In this document: positions 8,771 to 17,432 of the stretch, piece after piece | Numbering within the stretch: the first letter of the stretch is position 1 | Layout of the letters: every line of letters begins with the position of its first letter | Source: Magnetospirillum sp. 15-1 | Lineage (GTDB): Bacteria > Pseudomonadota > Alphaproteobacteria > Rhodospirillales > Magnetospirillaceae | Reading direction: 5' to 3' | Length of the DNA: 64,000 bases | Assembly (NCBI RefSeq): GCF_900184795.1 | Contig: NZ_FXXN01000026.1 | Location: 378,064-442,063, forward strand | Program-made: the position numbers and the translations under genes | The notes under the pieces: generated by a model | Seen by the model: the letters and a program-made list of their open reading frames with translations, nothing else | The model's database searches: none | What the model was told of the DNA's origin: nothing

Positions 8771-10309
8771 TCAGGCCTCCAACCGGACCCGGCCCATGGT
8801 CTTGCCCTTGCGCACCGTGTGAACCGAGCAGACCAGGCAGGGATCGAACGAGCGGATGACGTGTCCGACCTCCACCGGATTGTCGGCATCGGCCACCGGC
8901 GTGCCGATCAACGCCTCCTCCCACGGGCCGCGCACGCCGCCCGAATCGCGGGGCGAGCCGTTCCAGCCGGTGGGAGTGATGATCTGGTAGCGCTCGATCC
9001 GTCCCTGGCGAATGCTGACCCAATGGCCCAGCGAGCCGCGCGCCGCCTGGATCATGCCGCAGCCGTCGCCCTCGGTGACCGGGCCGGGATTGGCGTAGAC
9101 GTCGCGGGCGCCCGACGCCACCACCTCGGCCAGCCACACCGCCATGGTCGGCAGCAGGGTGGCCGGGCGGGTCAGCCGGGCCAGCTCGCGAACCAGGGCG
9201 TTGGCGCCCTGCCGCTTCAGCAGATCGGTGAACAGGGGATCGCCCGCCACCACCCGTTCGGCCAGCGGACCGGTCTCGGCCGGGCCGCCACGGTAGCGCG
9301 CCGCCTTGACCCAGGAATAGCGCCGTCCCTCCTCGCCCGAGGCATAGGGCTCGGTCTCGCCCTCGGAGGGGTGGCGGCCGCCGTCCTGGCCGGCATACCA
9401 CGAGGCGGCCACATGCTCGGAGATGGCCTCCGGGTCGAAGGCCTCCACCAGGGTTCCCCGGGCGAAGCCAGCGGGAATCAGGTGACCGCCGGTTCCCCGC
9501 GCCGCCGTCTCGGCCGGCAGGTCCAGCGAGCCGGAAGACAGGAAGGTCCCGTGGCCGCCGCCCAGCTTATCCAGCCCGGCGGCACGCCCGAAGCGCAGCA
9601 GGAAACCCACGTCGCTGTCGCGGTGGGCTTGGGATTCCTCCAGCCAGGTGTCGAGCGCCGCCAGACTGTCCACCGCCATCCAACGGTCGATGGAACAGCC
9701 GAGGATGCGCCGCTCGTACCACGCCCGATAGGCGTCGAGCACGTGGCGGCACTGCAGCAGTTCGGTCACCTGCGGCCCATAGGACAGGCCGCCCGGCACC
9801 ATGAAGGACGAATGCGGCCACTGCCCGCCGATCATGGCGATGATCTCGATGATGCGCTTGGTCTCGCGCACCGCCTCGACCACCGCCTCGCCGGCCAGCG
9901 GCGCGTAGCGGCGGACCGCCTCGTCGTAAAGGGGCAGATGGGCATAGGCGGGATTGGCGTAATCGGCCAGGAACATCAGGATGCCGTGGCGCACGTCGCT
10001 TTGGACGTGCTCGACCATCAGGGCGAGATTGCGCAGCCTGATGCCGTTGTCGGGGACCACCGCCCCGGTGACGGCGTCCAGCGCCTTGGCCGCCGCCATC
10101 AGGTGGGTGGTGCTGCAGATGCCGCAGATGCGCGGCGTCACCACCAGCCCGTCCAGAGCGCCCCGCCCCAGCAGCAGGCGTTCGAAGCCGCGGAACATGG
10201 TGCCGGTGCTCCAGGCGTCGACGACCACGCCGTCGGCGACCTCCAGACGCAATTCCAAATCGCCCTCGACCCGGTTGACGGGAATGTCGAGCATCTTGCG
10301 GACAGCCAT
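8771..10309 (-). CDS. [NiFe] hydrogenase large subunit (group 2, probably sensory)
   Basis: 512 aa. Nickel-binding motifs are present at both ends: L1 RICGICSTTH (about 61-70) and L2 DPCLVCSVH (about 489-497). Fifteen residues follow the L2 histidine, so a cleavable C-terminal extension exists, unlike typical HupV/HoxC sensors. The start is 10 bases after the small-subunit stop with GGAGGGGG between them. There is no membrane cytochrome or transport partner in the operon. Linkage to a PAS hybrid kinase favours hydrogen sensing over energy conservation. The group 2c-type assignment is inference. Confidence 0.92.
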   Translation of the reverse strand: MAVRKMLDIPVNRVEGDLELRLEVADGVVVDAWSTGTMFRGFERLLLGRGALDGLVVTPRICGICSTTHLMAAAKALDAVTGAVVPDNGIRLRNLALMVEHVQSDVRHGILMFLADYANPAYAHLPLYDEAVRRYAPLAGEAVVEAVRETKRIIEIIAMIGGQWPHSSFMVPGGLSYGPQVTELLQCRHVLDAYRAWYERRILGCSIDRWMAVDSLAALDTWLEESQAHRDSDVGFLLRFGRAAGLDKLGGGHGTFLSSGSLDLPAETAARGTGGHLIPAGFARGTLVEAFDPEAISEHVAASWYAGQDGGRHPSEGETEPYASGEEGRRYSWVKAARYRGGPAETGPLAERVVAGDPLFTDLLKRQGANALVRELARLTRPATLLPTMAVWLAEVVASGARDVYANPGPVTEGDGCGMIQAARGSLGHWVSIRQGRIERYQIITPTGWNGSPRDSGGVRGPWEEALIGTPVADADNPVEVGHVIRSFDPCLVCSVHTVRKGKTMGRVRLEA

Positions 10310-10319
10310 CGCCCCCTCC

Positions 10320-11258
10320 TCAGATTTCCGTGCGGCGTTGACGCAGGCGCTCGGGCGCGGCGGCGGCGGCCATGACCTTGTAGACCATGTAGTGGGCGCG
10401 GTTGATGCCGTTGGGCAGGTCCAGCGGAATCCCCTCGATATTGCGCGTGTGGAAGAACGGATGGTTCTGCGGGAAGTCCGGGCTGGTGCAGCCGAAGCAG
10501 GGAACGCCGGCCCGGGTCTTGGACGAACGCTGGTTCCACAGCAGCTTGTTGCAGGGTCCGGTGACCAGCGGCCCGTGGCAGCCCATGTGGAAGAACAGGC
10601 AGCCCTTCTCGCCGAAGGTTTCCTCCTCGACCCGGTACTCGTGGTACTCGTTCCGGGTACAGCCCTGGTGGACCATCATGCTGTACCACGACAGCGGGCG
10701 GTTGAACTGGTCCAGCGACAGCTCGGTGCCGGTCACCAGCGCGGTCAGGGTGCCCGCCAGAACATGGGGATGGCAGGGACAGCCCGACAGGTTGATCACC
10801 GGCAGCCCGGACTTGGACCGGAAGTCCGCCCCCAGAAAACCGCCGGGCTCGGCCCGGTTGAACTGCAGGCCGGTGGCCTCGATCTCGGTCTGGGCGCCGA
10901 AGCCGCCGAACGAGGCGCAGGTGCCGGCCGCCACCACGAAGCGGGCCTGCCGGGCCAGGGCGGCGACGATGTCCTTCTTCGGCCGCCGCCCCCTGGTGTC
11001 GTACATGCCGGTGCCGGCCGGGCCGCGCAGGACGGCGCCCTCAACCACCAGGATATCGAGGGGCAGATCGCCCGAGCCGAGAGCGTCGAGTTGAGATGCC
11101 TGCTGGGCGGGAGAGCTGTTCGACAGGGAAGGATGATGAAGAACATTGATCCCCAGGCTGGAGAACAACTGCAATACATCGGGGCTTTCGGAATTCAAAA
11201 AAGACATGGTGTCGCCACCACACCCGCCACATTGTAACCAGTATAAATTGATTCCCAC
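10320..11258 (-). CDS. [NiFe] hydrogenase small subunit without Tat signal
   Basis: 312 aa. Begins at once with the cluster-binding region (LYWLQCGGCGGDTMSFLN) and lacks the twin-arginine leader of exported uptake hydrogenases, so the enzyme should be cytoplasmic. Further cluster cysteines are in AGTCASFGGFG, SGCPCHPH, HMGCHGP, and PCFGCTSPDFP, consistent with three Fe-S clusters. The start is GTG at 11258, preceded by a strong GGGGAGGGGG site. First gene of the hydrogenase-protease-kinase operon, with a convincing sigma-70-type promoter upstream. Resembles group 2 (HupS/HupU-like) subunits. Confidence 0.92.
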   Translation of the reverse strand: MGINLYWLQCGGCGGDTMSFLNSESPDVLQLFSSLGINVLHHPSLSNSSPAQQASQLDALGSGDLPLDILVVEGAVLRGPAGTGMYDTRGRRPKKDIVAALARQARFVVAAGTCASFGGFGAQTEIEATGLQFNRAEPGGFLGADFRSKSGLPVINLSGCPCHPHVLAGTLTALVTGTELSLDQFNRPLSWYSMMVHQGCTRNEYHEYRVEEETFGEKGCLFFHMGCHGPLVTGPCNKLLWNQRSSKTRAGVPCFGCTSPDFPQNHPFFHTRNIEGIPLDLPNGINRAHYMVYKVMAAAAAPERLRQRRTEI

Positions 11259-11338
11259 TACCCCCTCCCCAAAAGCTCTAATTCGTTGGCTCTATATTGC
11301 TTGTATAAGGAGCAAATTTCGGCAAAAACGAACGATTG

Positions 11339-11367
11339 ATTATACTTGCGTCGAAGTTGGCGATCAA
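11339..11367 (-). promoter_or_regulatory. Sigma-70-type promoter of the hydrogenase-kinase operon
   Basis: On the minus strand TTGATC (11367-11362) is separated by 17 bases from a perfect TATAAT (11344-11339). Transcription would start near 11332 and leave a leader of about 75 bases before the GTG at 11258. The 182-base divergent region is markedly AT-richer than its surroundings and also serves the response-regulator gene at 11441. Confidence 0.6.
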
Positions 11368-11440
11368 ATAGCTTTCTCGTGAAATCTATCCTCTGGGTTG
11401 AGGGGCGATACCGTCGGCCTGGGCGGGGCAAGGTTTGGAT

Positions 11441-11809
11441 ATGACCAAGATTCTTCTGGTCGAAGATAATGAAATGAACCGGGACATGCTGTCCCGCCGC
11501 CTGCAACGCAAGGGCTACGAGGTGGCCATGGCGGTGGATGGCGAGGAAGGCGTCGCCATGGCGGCGTCCACGACCCCCGATCTGATCCTCATGGATATGA
11601 GCCTGCCGGTCCTCAACGGCTGGGACGCCACCCGGCGAATCAAGGCCGACCCGGCCCTGGCCCGCATCCCGATTATCGCGCTGACCGCCCACGCCATGGC
11701 CAGCGACCGCGAACAGGCGCTGGCTGCGGGATGCGACAGCTACGAGACCAAGCCCATCGACCTTCCTCAATTGCTGGAGAAGATCGAGTCCCTGCTGCGC
11801 CGGACCTAG
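11441..11809 (+). CDS. Single-domain CheY-like response regulator
   Basis: 122 aa, only a receiver domain. Acidic pocket LLVEDN (about 5-10), phosphoacceptor Asp in LILMDMSLPVLNG (about 51-54), conserved Thr in ALTAHAM and Lys in ETKPID. ATG at 11441 follows AAGG by about 8 bases. It is the first gene of a plus-strand set with the PP2C phosphatase (5 bases downstream) and the STAS gene. Being divergent from the hybrid kinase, it is a reasonable phosphorelay partner. With no output domain it must act by protein contact. Confidence 0.92.
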   Translation: MTKILLVEDNEMNRDMLSRRLQRKGYEVAMAVDGEEGVAMAASTTPDLILMDMSLPVLNGWDATRRIKADPALARIPIIALTAHAMASDREQALAAGCDSYETKPIDLPQLLEKIESLLRRT

Positions 11810-11814
11810 GCGGC

Positions 11815-13422
11815 ATGACTACCCAAACCCACGATTCCCGGATGGTCGCCCTGGCCGAGCAGGTTCGGGCGGAGGTCGGCCCCACGGCGGATTCCATCGT
11901 CGCCGCCGTGGCGGTACTGGCCGCGGCCCCCTCGGCGGAAGCGCTGGCCGAGGAAATTCATCAGATCGACAAGGCGGCCCAGCTCCTGACGGAGATGGTC
12001 CGGGACTGTCGCCCCGAACCGGGCGAAGGCGGCGTGGAGGAGGCTCATTCCCGGCTGCGCCATGACCTGCGCACCCCGTTGGTGGCGCTCAAGGGCTATG
12101 GCGAACTGGCCCTGGAGATCGCCGCCGACGAGGAACTGGACGACGTGGCCGCCGCCCTCGGCCCGCTGCTCGAGCGGGTCGCCGAGGTCATGGTATCCAT
12201 CGAGCGGGCGCTGCCCGCCCTGTCCCTGGCCATGGATTCCGAGGACGACGGCGACGACCGGGAGCCGCGTTCCACCTCCTATCCGGCCGGTCGGGTGCTG
12301 CTGGCCGACGACAGCCAGGCCAACCGCGAGGTGCTGGCCCAATACCTGTCGCGCGAAGGCCATCAGGTGGTGGCGGTCGGCGACGGCCTTGCCGCCATCG
12401 AGGCGGTGTTCGAACAGCCCTTCGACGTGGTGCTGCTGGACATGATCATGCCCGGCATGAACGGCGACGAGGTCCTGAAGGCCATGAAGGCCGAGCCCCG
12501 CCTGCGCTCGCTGCCGGTGATCATGATTTCCGCCCTGGACGCCCTGGACAGCATCGTGCGCTGCATCGAGGCCGGGGCGGAGGATTACCTGGCCAAGCCG
12601 TTCAACCGGGTGCTGCTGCGCGCCCGCATCGGCGCCTGCCTGGAGAAGAAGCGCCTGCGCGAGGTGGAGCTGTCCTACCTGCAGGCGGTGGAAAACGAAC
12701 TGACCATCGCCCGCGAGGTGCAGCAATCCATCCTGCCCAAGGGCTTTCCCGCCCACCGCGCCCTGGCCGGCCACGGCCTGATGGACCCGGCGCGCGAGAT
12801 CGGCGGGGATTTCTACGACTTCTTCGCCCTGGAGGGCGGCCGGGTCGGCATCGCGGTCGGCGACGTGTCGGGCAAGGGCGTCCCCGCCGCCGTCTACATG
12901 GCCATGGTGCGGACCCAGTTGCGCGCCACCGCCCAGTTCGGCCTGTCGCCGGCCGATTGCCTGAGCCGCCTCAACGAGCACCTGAGCGCCGACAATCCCA
13001 GATGCATGTTCGTGTCGCTGTTCTACGGCATCATCGATTGCGCCGCCGGCACCTTCACCTATGCCAATGGCGGCCATAATCCACCGGCCGTGCTGCGGGC
13101 CGGCGGCGGCATGGAGTGGATCAGGGGCACCAACGACCTGCTGGTCGGCGTGATGCCCGGCATTCCCTACCACGACGCCACCCTGGCGCTGGCCCCAGGC
13201 GACAGCCTGTTCATCTATACCGACGGCGTCGTCGAGGCCATCGATCCGGCCGAAGCCGAATTCGGCAAGCAGCGTCTGGCCGAGGTGCTGGCCGCCAAGG
13301 CCAAGGCTCCGCCGGCCGTCCTGTGCGACGGGGTGCTGGCCGCCGTCCGCGACTTCGAGGCCGGCCGCCCCCACAGCGACGATCTGACCTGCGTCGCGGT
13401 GCGGTTCCTGGGCGGGGCATGA
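11815..13422 (+). CDS. Receiver-PP2C (RsbU/SpoIIE-type) phosphatase with degenerate DHp segment
   Basis: 535 aa. Residues 1-150 hold a helical segment with an H-box-like motif (RLRHDLRTPLVALKGYG, about 80-96) but no ATPase domain follows. A receiver (about 159-275, LLDMIMPGMNG) leads through a coiled linker (EVELSYLQAVENELTIAREVQQS) to a PP2C/SpoIIE phosphatase (about 296-535). Metal-binding motifs include EIGGDFYDFF, VGDVSGKGVPA and HSDDLTC. Likely dephosphorylates a STAS protein, probably the one encoded next, under control of receiver phosphorylation. The His segment could be a docking or phosphotransfer module. Confidence 0.92.
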   Translation: MTTQTHDSRMVALAEQVRAEVGPTADSIVAAVAVLAAAPSAEALAEEIHQIDKAAQLLTEMVRDCRPEPGEGGVEEAHSRLRHDLRTPLVALKGYGELALEIAADEELDDVAAALGPLLERVAEVMVSIERALPALSLAMDSEDDGDDREPRSTSYPAGRVLLADDSQANREVLAQYLSREGHQVVAVGDGLAAIEAVFEQPFDVVLLDMIMPGMNGDEVLKAMKAEPRLRSLPVIMISALDALDSIVRCIEAGAEDYLAKPFNRVLLRARIGACLEKKRLREVELSYLQAVENELTIAREVQQSILPKGFPAHRALAGHGLMDPAREIGGDFYDFFALEGGRVGIAVGDVSGKGVPAAVYMAMVRTQLRATAQFGLSPADCLSRLNEHLSADNPRCMFVSLFYGIIDCAAGTFTYANGGHNPPAVLRAGGGMEWIRGTNDLLVGVMPGIPYHDATLALAPGDSLFIYTDGVVEAIDPAEAEFGKQRLAEVLAAKAKAPPAVLCDGVLAAVRDFEAGRPHSDDLTCVAVRFLGGA

Positions 13423-13460
13423 GCGACACCCGATGGAATTCACTCCATTAGAGGCATAGA

Positions 13461-13865
13461 ATGCAGCAGCCCCTCTCCGGCCAAACCGGACCTTCCACGC
13501 AGGATTCCGCCATTATGCAAATCGCCGTCGACCGCCGGGAAGACATCGCCATCGTGACGGTCTCCGGGCGGTTGTCCAGCGCCATGGCCGACCAGTTCCA
13601 GGACCGGCTGATGGCCGAATTGGACGACAATCCCAAGGCGCTGGTGGTGGATTTCGCCGACCTGCGGTTCATCACCAGTTCCGGGCTGCGGACCTTGATC
13701 GTCGCCGCCAAGCGGGGCAGCACCGACGGCTACCGTGTTCACCTGTGCGGCATGGCCCAAGCCATCCACGAGGTGTTCGAGGTCAGCGGATTGCTGCGGA
13801 TTTTCGTCATCCACCCGTCGCTGGACGCGGCCATGGCCACCATGGAACGGGACCAGACCGCCTGA
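13461..13865 (+). CDS. STAS-domain anti-sigma factor antagonist
   Basis: 134 aa. A STAS domain (about 18-130) is preceded by a short Ser/Thr-rich tail. The regulatory serine lies in DLRFITSSGLRTLI (about 72-85), the place phosphorylated by RsbW-type kinases and dephosphorylated by RsbU-type phosphatases. ATG at 13461 follows GAGG by 7 bases, and an internal ATG at 13515 is possible. It sits 38 bases after the PP2C gene. No HATPase kinase is encoded in this module, so the cognate kinase must lie elsewhere, possibly among those at 35.5 or 56.5 kb. Confidence 0.9.
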   Translation: MQQPLSGQTGPSTQDSAIMQIAVDRREDIAIVTVSGRLSSAMADQFQDRLMAELDDNPKALVVDFADLRFITSSGLRTLIVAAKRGSTDGYRVHLCGMAQAIHEVFEVSGLLRIFVIHPSLDAAMATMERDQTA

Positions 13866-13952
13866 TACCGCCCCTGGCGCTGCATTGCGGCATGAAAACC
13901 CTGTCGTTTTCGTCTATCATCGCGCCCCAACCTGCACAGGGCCGCTTTAGAC

Positions 13953-15518
13953 GTGGACATTGAACTCGGTACGATTCCTTCCGGCACGCCCGCCCTCATG
14001 TCGCTCGAGGAGTTGCTGGCCACCCGCCTGCTGGTGCAGGGCAATTCCGGCAGCGGCAAGTCCCATCTGCTGCGTCGCCTGATCGAGCAGAGCGCCCACG
14101 CCGTCCAGCAGGTGGTGATCGATCCCGAGGGCGACTTCGCCAGTCTGGCCCAGGTGTTCGGGCACATCGTCATCGATGCCGGCGCCCAGAGCGAAAACGG
14201 CATGCGCCTGATCGCCAGCCGCGCCCGCCAGATGCGGGTTTCCGTGGTGGTCAACCTGGAGCACCTGGACACCGAGCGCCAGATGCGCCACGCCGGGGCC
14301 TTCCTCAACGGCCTGTTCGACACCGACCGGCAGTACTGGACCCCGGTTCTGGTGGTGGTGGACGAGGCCCAGCTGTTCGCGCCCGCCGTGGCCGGCGAGG
14401 TGGCCGACGACGCGCGCAAGACCTCGCTGGAGGCCATGACCAACCTGATGTGCCGTGGCCGCAAGCGCGGGCTGGCCGGCATCATCGCCACCCAGCGCCT
14501 CGCCAAGCTGGCCAAGAACGTCGCCGCCGAGGCCAGCAACTTCCTCATGGGGCGCACCTTCCTCGACATCGACATGCAGCGGGCCGCCGACCTGCTCGGC
14601 ATCGACCGCCGTCAGGCCGAGGTGTTCCGCGACCTGGAGCGCGGCCGCTTCGTCGGCCTCGGCCCGGCCCTGTCGCGCCGCTCCATCACCATCCGCATCG
14701 GCGAGGTCCAGACCCGCAGCCATGCGGGCGGCGCCGAGCTGATGCCGCTGCCCGAGCGAACCCCGGAAGAGGCGCGCGGCCTGCTGTTCAAGGCCAACAC
14801 CCCGCCGCCGCCGCCCTATGTGCCGGAAAAGGGGCTGGATACCGAGGCGCTGCTGGCCTCCATGGCGCACAGCCATCCGGTGGCGCCGCCCCAGGCCATT
14901 CCGGTGGCGGAGGCCCCCGCCCCGGCCCAGGCGGAAGACACGCCGCCCCAGGCCGAGGAGGACGTCCCGGCCCCGGCCCCGGCCCCCGCCCGGCCCGCTT
15001 CGCCGCCCGAAGCCGATCGCGCCTTCGGCATCGACACGGTCCTCGACCAGTTGTTCAGCGAGAGCAGCGCCCTGGGACGCTCGGTGTCGAGCCTCTACGA
15101 CGATTTCCTGGCACGCTGCCGGACGCACCGGCTGCCCGGCCGGGTTCTCGACATCACCCACTTCCGGCGCCGGCTGATCCTGGCCCAGGCCGGCGTCACC
15201 CCGGCCGTCGCCGCCCTGCCCGGCTGGGAGCAGGCGGTGACCGTCGCCAACGGCCTGGAGGAACAGTTCCAGGGCATCTATCTGCGTCTGGCCGCCGCCG
15301 CCGCGCAAGGGCTGCCCTGCCCCACCGACACCATGATCACCCAGGCCTTCGGCAGCCACTCGCCCCGCCGCGCCCTGGCCGCCCTGGCCCGCATGCAGCA
15401 ATTGGGCGTGGTGGAGATCTACGAGGAACTGGACGGCCAGCGGGTCATCGTCCTGCCCGCCCTGCAATGGCGCACCACGCCGGGCCACACCACCGATATC
15501 CTGGCCTGGAGCGGCTGA
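13953..15518 (+). CDS. HerA/DUF87-type P-loop ATPase
   Basis: 521 aa from GTG at 13953. Walker A QGNSGSGKS (about 29-37), Walker B with DEAQLF (about 135-140) and a sensor-like ATQRLAKL (about 183-190) indicate a HerA/FtsK-superfamily ATPase. The ATPase (1-265) is followed by a linker rich in Pro, Ala and Glu (about 270-350) and a helical C-terminal region (about 355-521). HerA partners NurA in DNA-end processing, but no NurA gene is nearby. Members of this type are often annotated only as ATP-binding proteins. Confidence 0.82.
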   Translation: MDIELGTIPSGTPALMSLEELLATRLLVQGNSGSGKSHLLRRLIEQSAHAVQQVVIDPEGDFASLAQVFGHIVIDAGAQSENGMRLIASRARQMRVSVVVNLEHLDTERQMRHAGAFLNGLFDTDRQYWTPVLVVVDEAQLFAPAVAGEVADDARKTSLEAMTNLMCRGRKRGLAGIIATQRLAKLAKNVAAEASNFLMGRTFLDIDMQRAADLLGIDRRQAEVFRDLERGRFVGLGPALSRRSITIRIGEVQTRSHAGGAELMPLPERTPEEARGLLFKANTPPPPPYVPEKGLDTEALLASMAHSHPVAPPQAIPVAEAPAPAQAEDTPPQAEEDVPAPAPAPARPASPPEADRAFGIDTVLDQLFSESSALGRSVSSLYDDFLARCRTHRLPGRVLDITHFRRRLILAQAGVTPAVAALPGWEQAVTVANGLEEQFQGIYLRLAAAAAQGLPCPTDTMITQAFGSHSPRRALAALARMQQLGVVEIYEELDGQRVIVLPALQWRTTPGHTTDILAWSG

Positions 15519-15572
15519 TCCGGCCGGTGGCACCGCTTCCGGCGGGGGACTGGAATTTGGTGCTGGCCTTCT

Positions 15573-15606
15573 TTGACCTTCCCGCGTAAACGTTACGATA
15601 TAACAT
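15573..15606 (+). promoter_or_regulatory. Promoter with Zur-like operator of the zinc operon
   Basis: A -35-like TTGACC (15573-15578) is followed by the 17-base imperfect palindrome ACGTTACGATATAACAT (15590-15606). The palindrome covers the -10 region. Its reverse strand reads ATGTTATATCGTAACGT, close to the known proteobacterial Zur pattern ATGTTATANTATAACAT. Repression by zinc-loaded Zur would fit the znuA- and znuB-like genes of the unit. Confidence 0.65.
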
Positions 15607-15627
15607 ATCGAGTTTCCGCATCATCCC

Positions 15628-16020
15628 ATGCCATCAAGGTCCGGATATCGCCCCATGAGAGTCTTCCGGCATCTCTCCCCCCGATGGGCGGGAGGAAATC
15701 GCCGCCATCTGGCGGCGGTGCTGCTTGCCGTGTGGGCGATGCTCGGCCAGACGCTCATTCCGGCGTTTCACCACCATGACGGCGGGCTTGCCGGCTGGCA
15801 CCAGGCCGGCGGCTCCGATCTTCCCGGCCAGGACGGCGACGATGATTGCCCGATCTGCCAGGCGGCACACACCATCGGGACCGCCGCCCTGCCGGGCGGC
15901 CTTGCCCTCCACGAACTGATGCCGGCCGCCTTGCCCTGGCCCATGTCGGGGCAAACCGGCCATCCGGGCAGGCACAGGAACGACCGCCCGCGGCAACGCG
16001 CTCCCCCATCCCCGATCTGA
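15628..16020 (+). CDS. DUF2946-family small protein, first gene of the zinc operon
   Basis: 130 aa from ATG at 15628; ATG at 15655 is equally possible since neither has a clear ribosome site. A hydrophobic segment (LAAVLLAVWAMLGQTLIPAF) precedes a His cluster (HHHDG) and a DCPICQAAH motif typical of DUF2946. The family is exported or membrane-anchored, often near metal-transport genes, and of unknown role. Clustered His and CxxC suggest metal contact. It lies 22 bases past the Zur-like site. Confidence 0.72.
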   Translation: MPSRSGYRPMRVFRHLSPRWAGGNRRHLAAVLLAVWAMLGQTLIPAFHHHDGGLAGWHQAGGSDLPGQDGDDDCPICQAAHTIGTAALPGGLALHELMPAALPWPMSGQTGHPGRHRNDRPRQRAPPSPI

Positions 16021-16084
16021 TCGAAACCGAGCCGCGTACCGGTCCCCTCCTGGGACCGGCCGCATCCGCTTTTGAGAGGATCAC

Positions 16085-17422
16085 ATGAGACAGACCCGCA
16101 CGATTCCGGCGGCGGCGCTGATGGCGCTGCTTGCCGCTCCCGCGTCCGCCCTGGCCGCCGACGATGCCACGCTTCAGGCGGTCCGCCAGGACGTCGCCCG
16201 CATGCGCGCCGATTACGAGGCCCGCATCCAGGACCTGGAAAAGCGCCTTGCCCAGACCGAGGCGGCCTCGACCCAGGCCGCCACCACCGCCGACGCGGCC
16301 AGGAAGACCGCCGAGGATGCCGCCAGACAACCGGCTCCCGGCACCCTGGCCAACGGCTTCAACCCCGCCATCGGCGTGGTGTTGAACGGCACCGCCAGCA
16401 CCATGAAGCGCGACCCCGCCACCTATCGGATACCCGGCTTTTCCCTGGGGTCCGAGGCCAAGCCCGTGGATCGCGGCTTCGCGCTGGGCGAGTCCGAGAT
16501 CAACATGTCGGCCAATATCGATCAGGCGCTGTATGGCAACCTGACCGTCTCCTATACCCGCGACAACACCTTCTCGGTGGAGGAGGCGTTCATCCAGAGC
16601 ACCACCCTGCCCGGCGGCTTCACCCTCAGGGGCGGGCGTTTCAAGTCGGGGATCGGCACCCTCAACGAGCAGCATGCCCATACCTGGGACTTCGCCGACG
16701 CCCCCCTGCCCTATCTCGCCATGCTGGGCGGGCAATACGGCGACGACGGCGCCCAGGTCCGCTGGCTGGCCCCCACCAGGATGTTCGTCGAACTGGGAGC
16801 CGAGGGCTTCCGGGGCGACGCCTATCCCGCCAACGGCTCCGCCCACAAGGGCGCCGGCACCTGGAGCGCCTTCGGCCACATGGGCGACGACATCGGCAAG
16901 GGCGGCGAGGGCGGCTCGTGGCGGGTGGGCGTGTCGGAACTGTGGACCCGCGCCGAGGGCCGCACCATCGGCGACGACACCTTTACCGGCAACAACCGCC
17001 TGACCATCGTCGACGGCGTCTATAAATGGGCACCCAACGGCAATTTCGCCGACCGCTACGTCAAGCTGCAGGGCGAGTACTTCCATCGCAGCGAAAGCGG
17101 CCGCTTCAACGATCTGGCCGACGACACCAGCCAGCAGGGCTTCTACACCCAGGCCATCTGGCAATTCATGCCGCAATGGCGCACCGGAATCCGCTATGAC
17201 CGGGTCTGGGCCAGCGCCGTCGGCGACGAACTGGCGGGAACCACCCTCGACCCGCAGGGGCATGTGGGCTCGCGCCAGAGCGTCATGCTCGACTACTCGA
17301 CCAGCGAGTTCGGCCGCTTCCGGCTCCAGGGCAACCTGGACCATTCGACCACCAAGCCCGATCCCCAGCTGATCCTGCAATACACCGTGAGCTTCGGGGC
17401 TCATGGCGCGCATGCCTATTGA
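16085..17422 (+). CDS. Outer-membrane porin, probably for zinc uptake
   Basis: 445 aa. A signal peptide (1-24, ending ASALA) is followed by a coiled-coil segment (about 27-70, LEKRLAQTE) typical of trimeric porins. The rest is a beta-barrel of alternating aromatic strands (LRGGRFKSGIG, QGEYFHRSESGR, YTQAIWQFMPQWRTGIRYDRVW). It ends in a strand (LQYTVSFGAHGAHAY) with aromatic Tyr at the C-terminus, as outer-membrane proteins do. It resembles phosphate-selective-porin-like proteins. Position between a Zur-like site and znuA points to zinc acquisition. ATG at 16085 follows GAGAGG. Confidence 0.78.
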   Translation: MRQTRTIPAAALMALLAAPASALAADDATLQAVRQDVARMRADYEARIQDLEKRLAQTEAASTQAATTADAARKTAEDAARQPAPGTLANGFNPAIGVVLNGTASTMKRDPATYRIPGFSLGSEAKPVDRGFALGESEINMSANIDQALYGNLTVSYTRDNTFSVEEAFIQSTTLPGGFTLRGGRFKSGIGTLNEQHAHTWDFADAPLPYLAMLGGQYGDDGAQVRWLAPTRMFVELGAEGFRGDAYPANGSAHKGAGTWSAFGHMGDDIGKGGEGGSWRVGVSELWTRAEGRTIGDDTFTGNNRLTIVDGVYKWAPNGNFADRYVKLQGEYFHRSESGRFNDLADDTSQQGFYTQAIWQFMPQWRTGIRYDRVWASAVGDELAGTTLDPQGHVGSRQSVMLDYSTSEFGRFRLQGNLDHSTTKPDPQLILQYTVSFGAHGAHAY

Positions 17423-17432
17423 GGAGGCTTCC

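Noticed and set aside
6224..10375. Very long plus-strand open frame opposite the kinase and hydrogenase genes
   Set aside because: It runs antisense to four well-supported genes and its product is low-complexity His/Gln/Gly/Arg-rich, as expected from GC-rich DNA read backwards.
10320..11258. Hydrogenase as an exported uptake enzyme (HupSL)
   Set aside because: The small subunit has no Tat leader and the operon lacks a cytochrome b or other electron-transfer partner.
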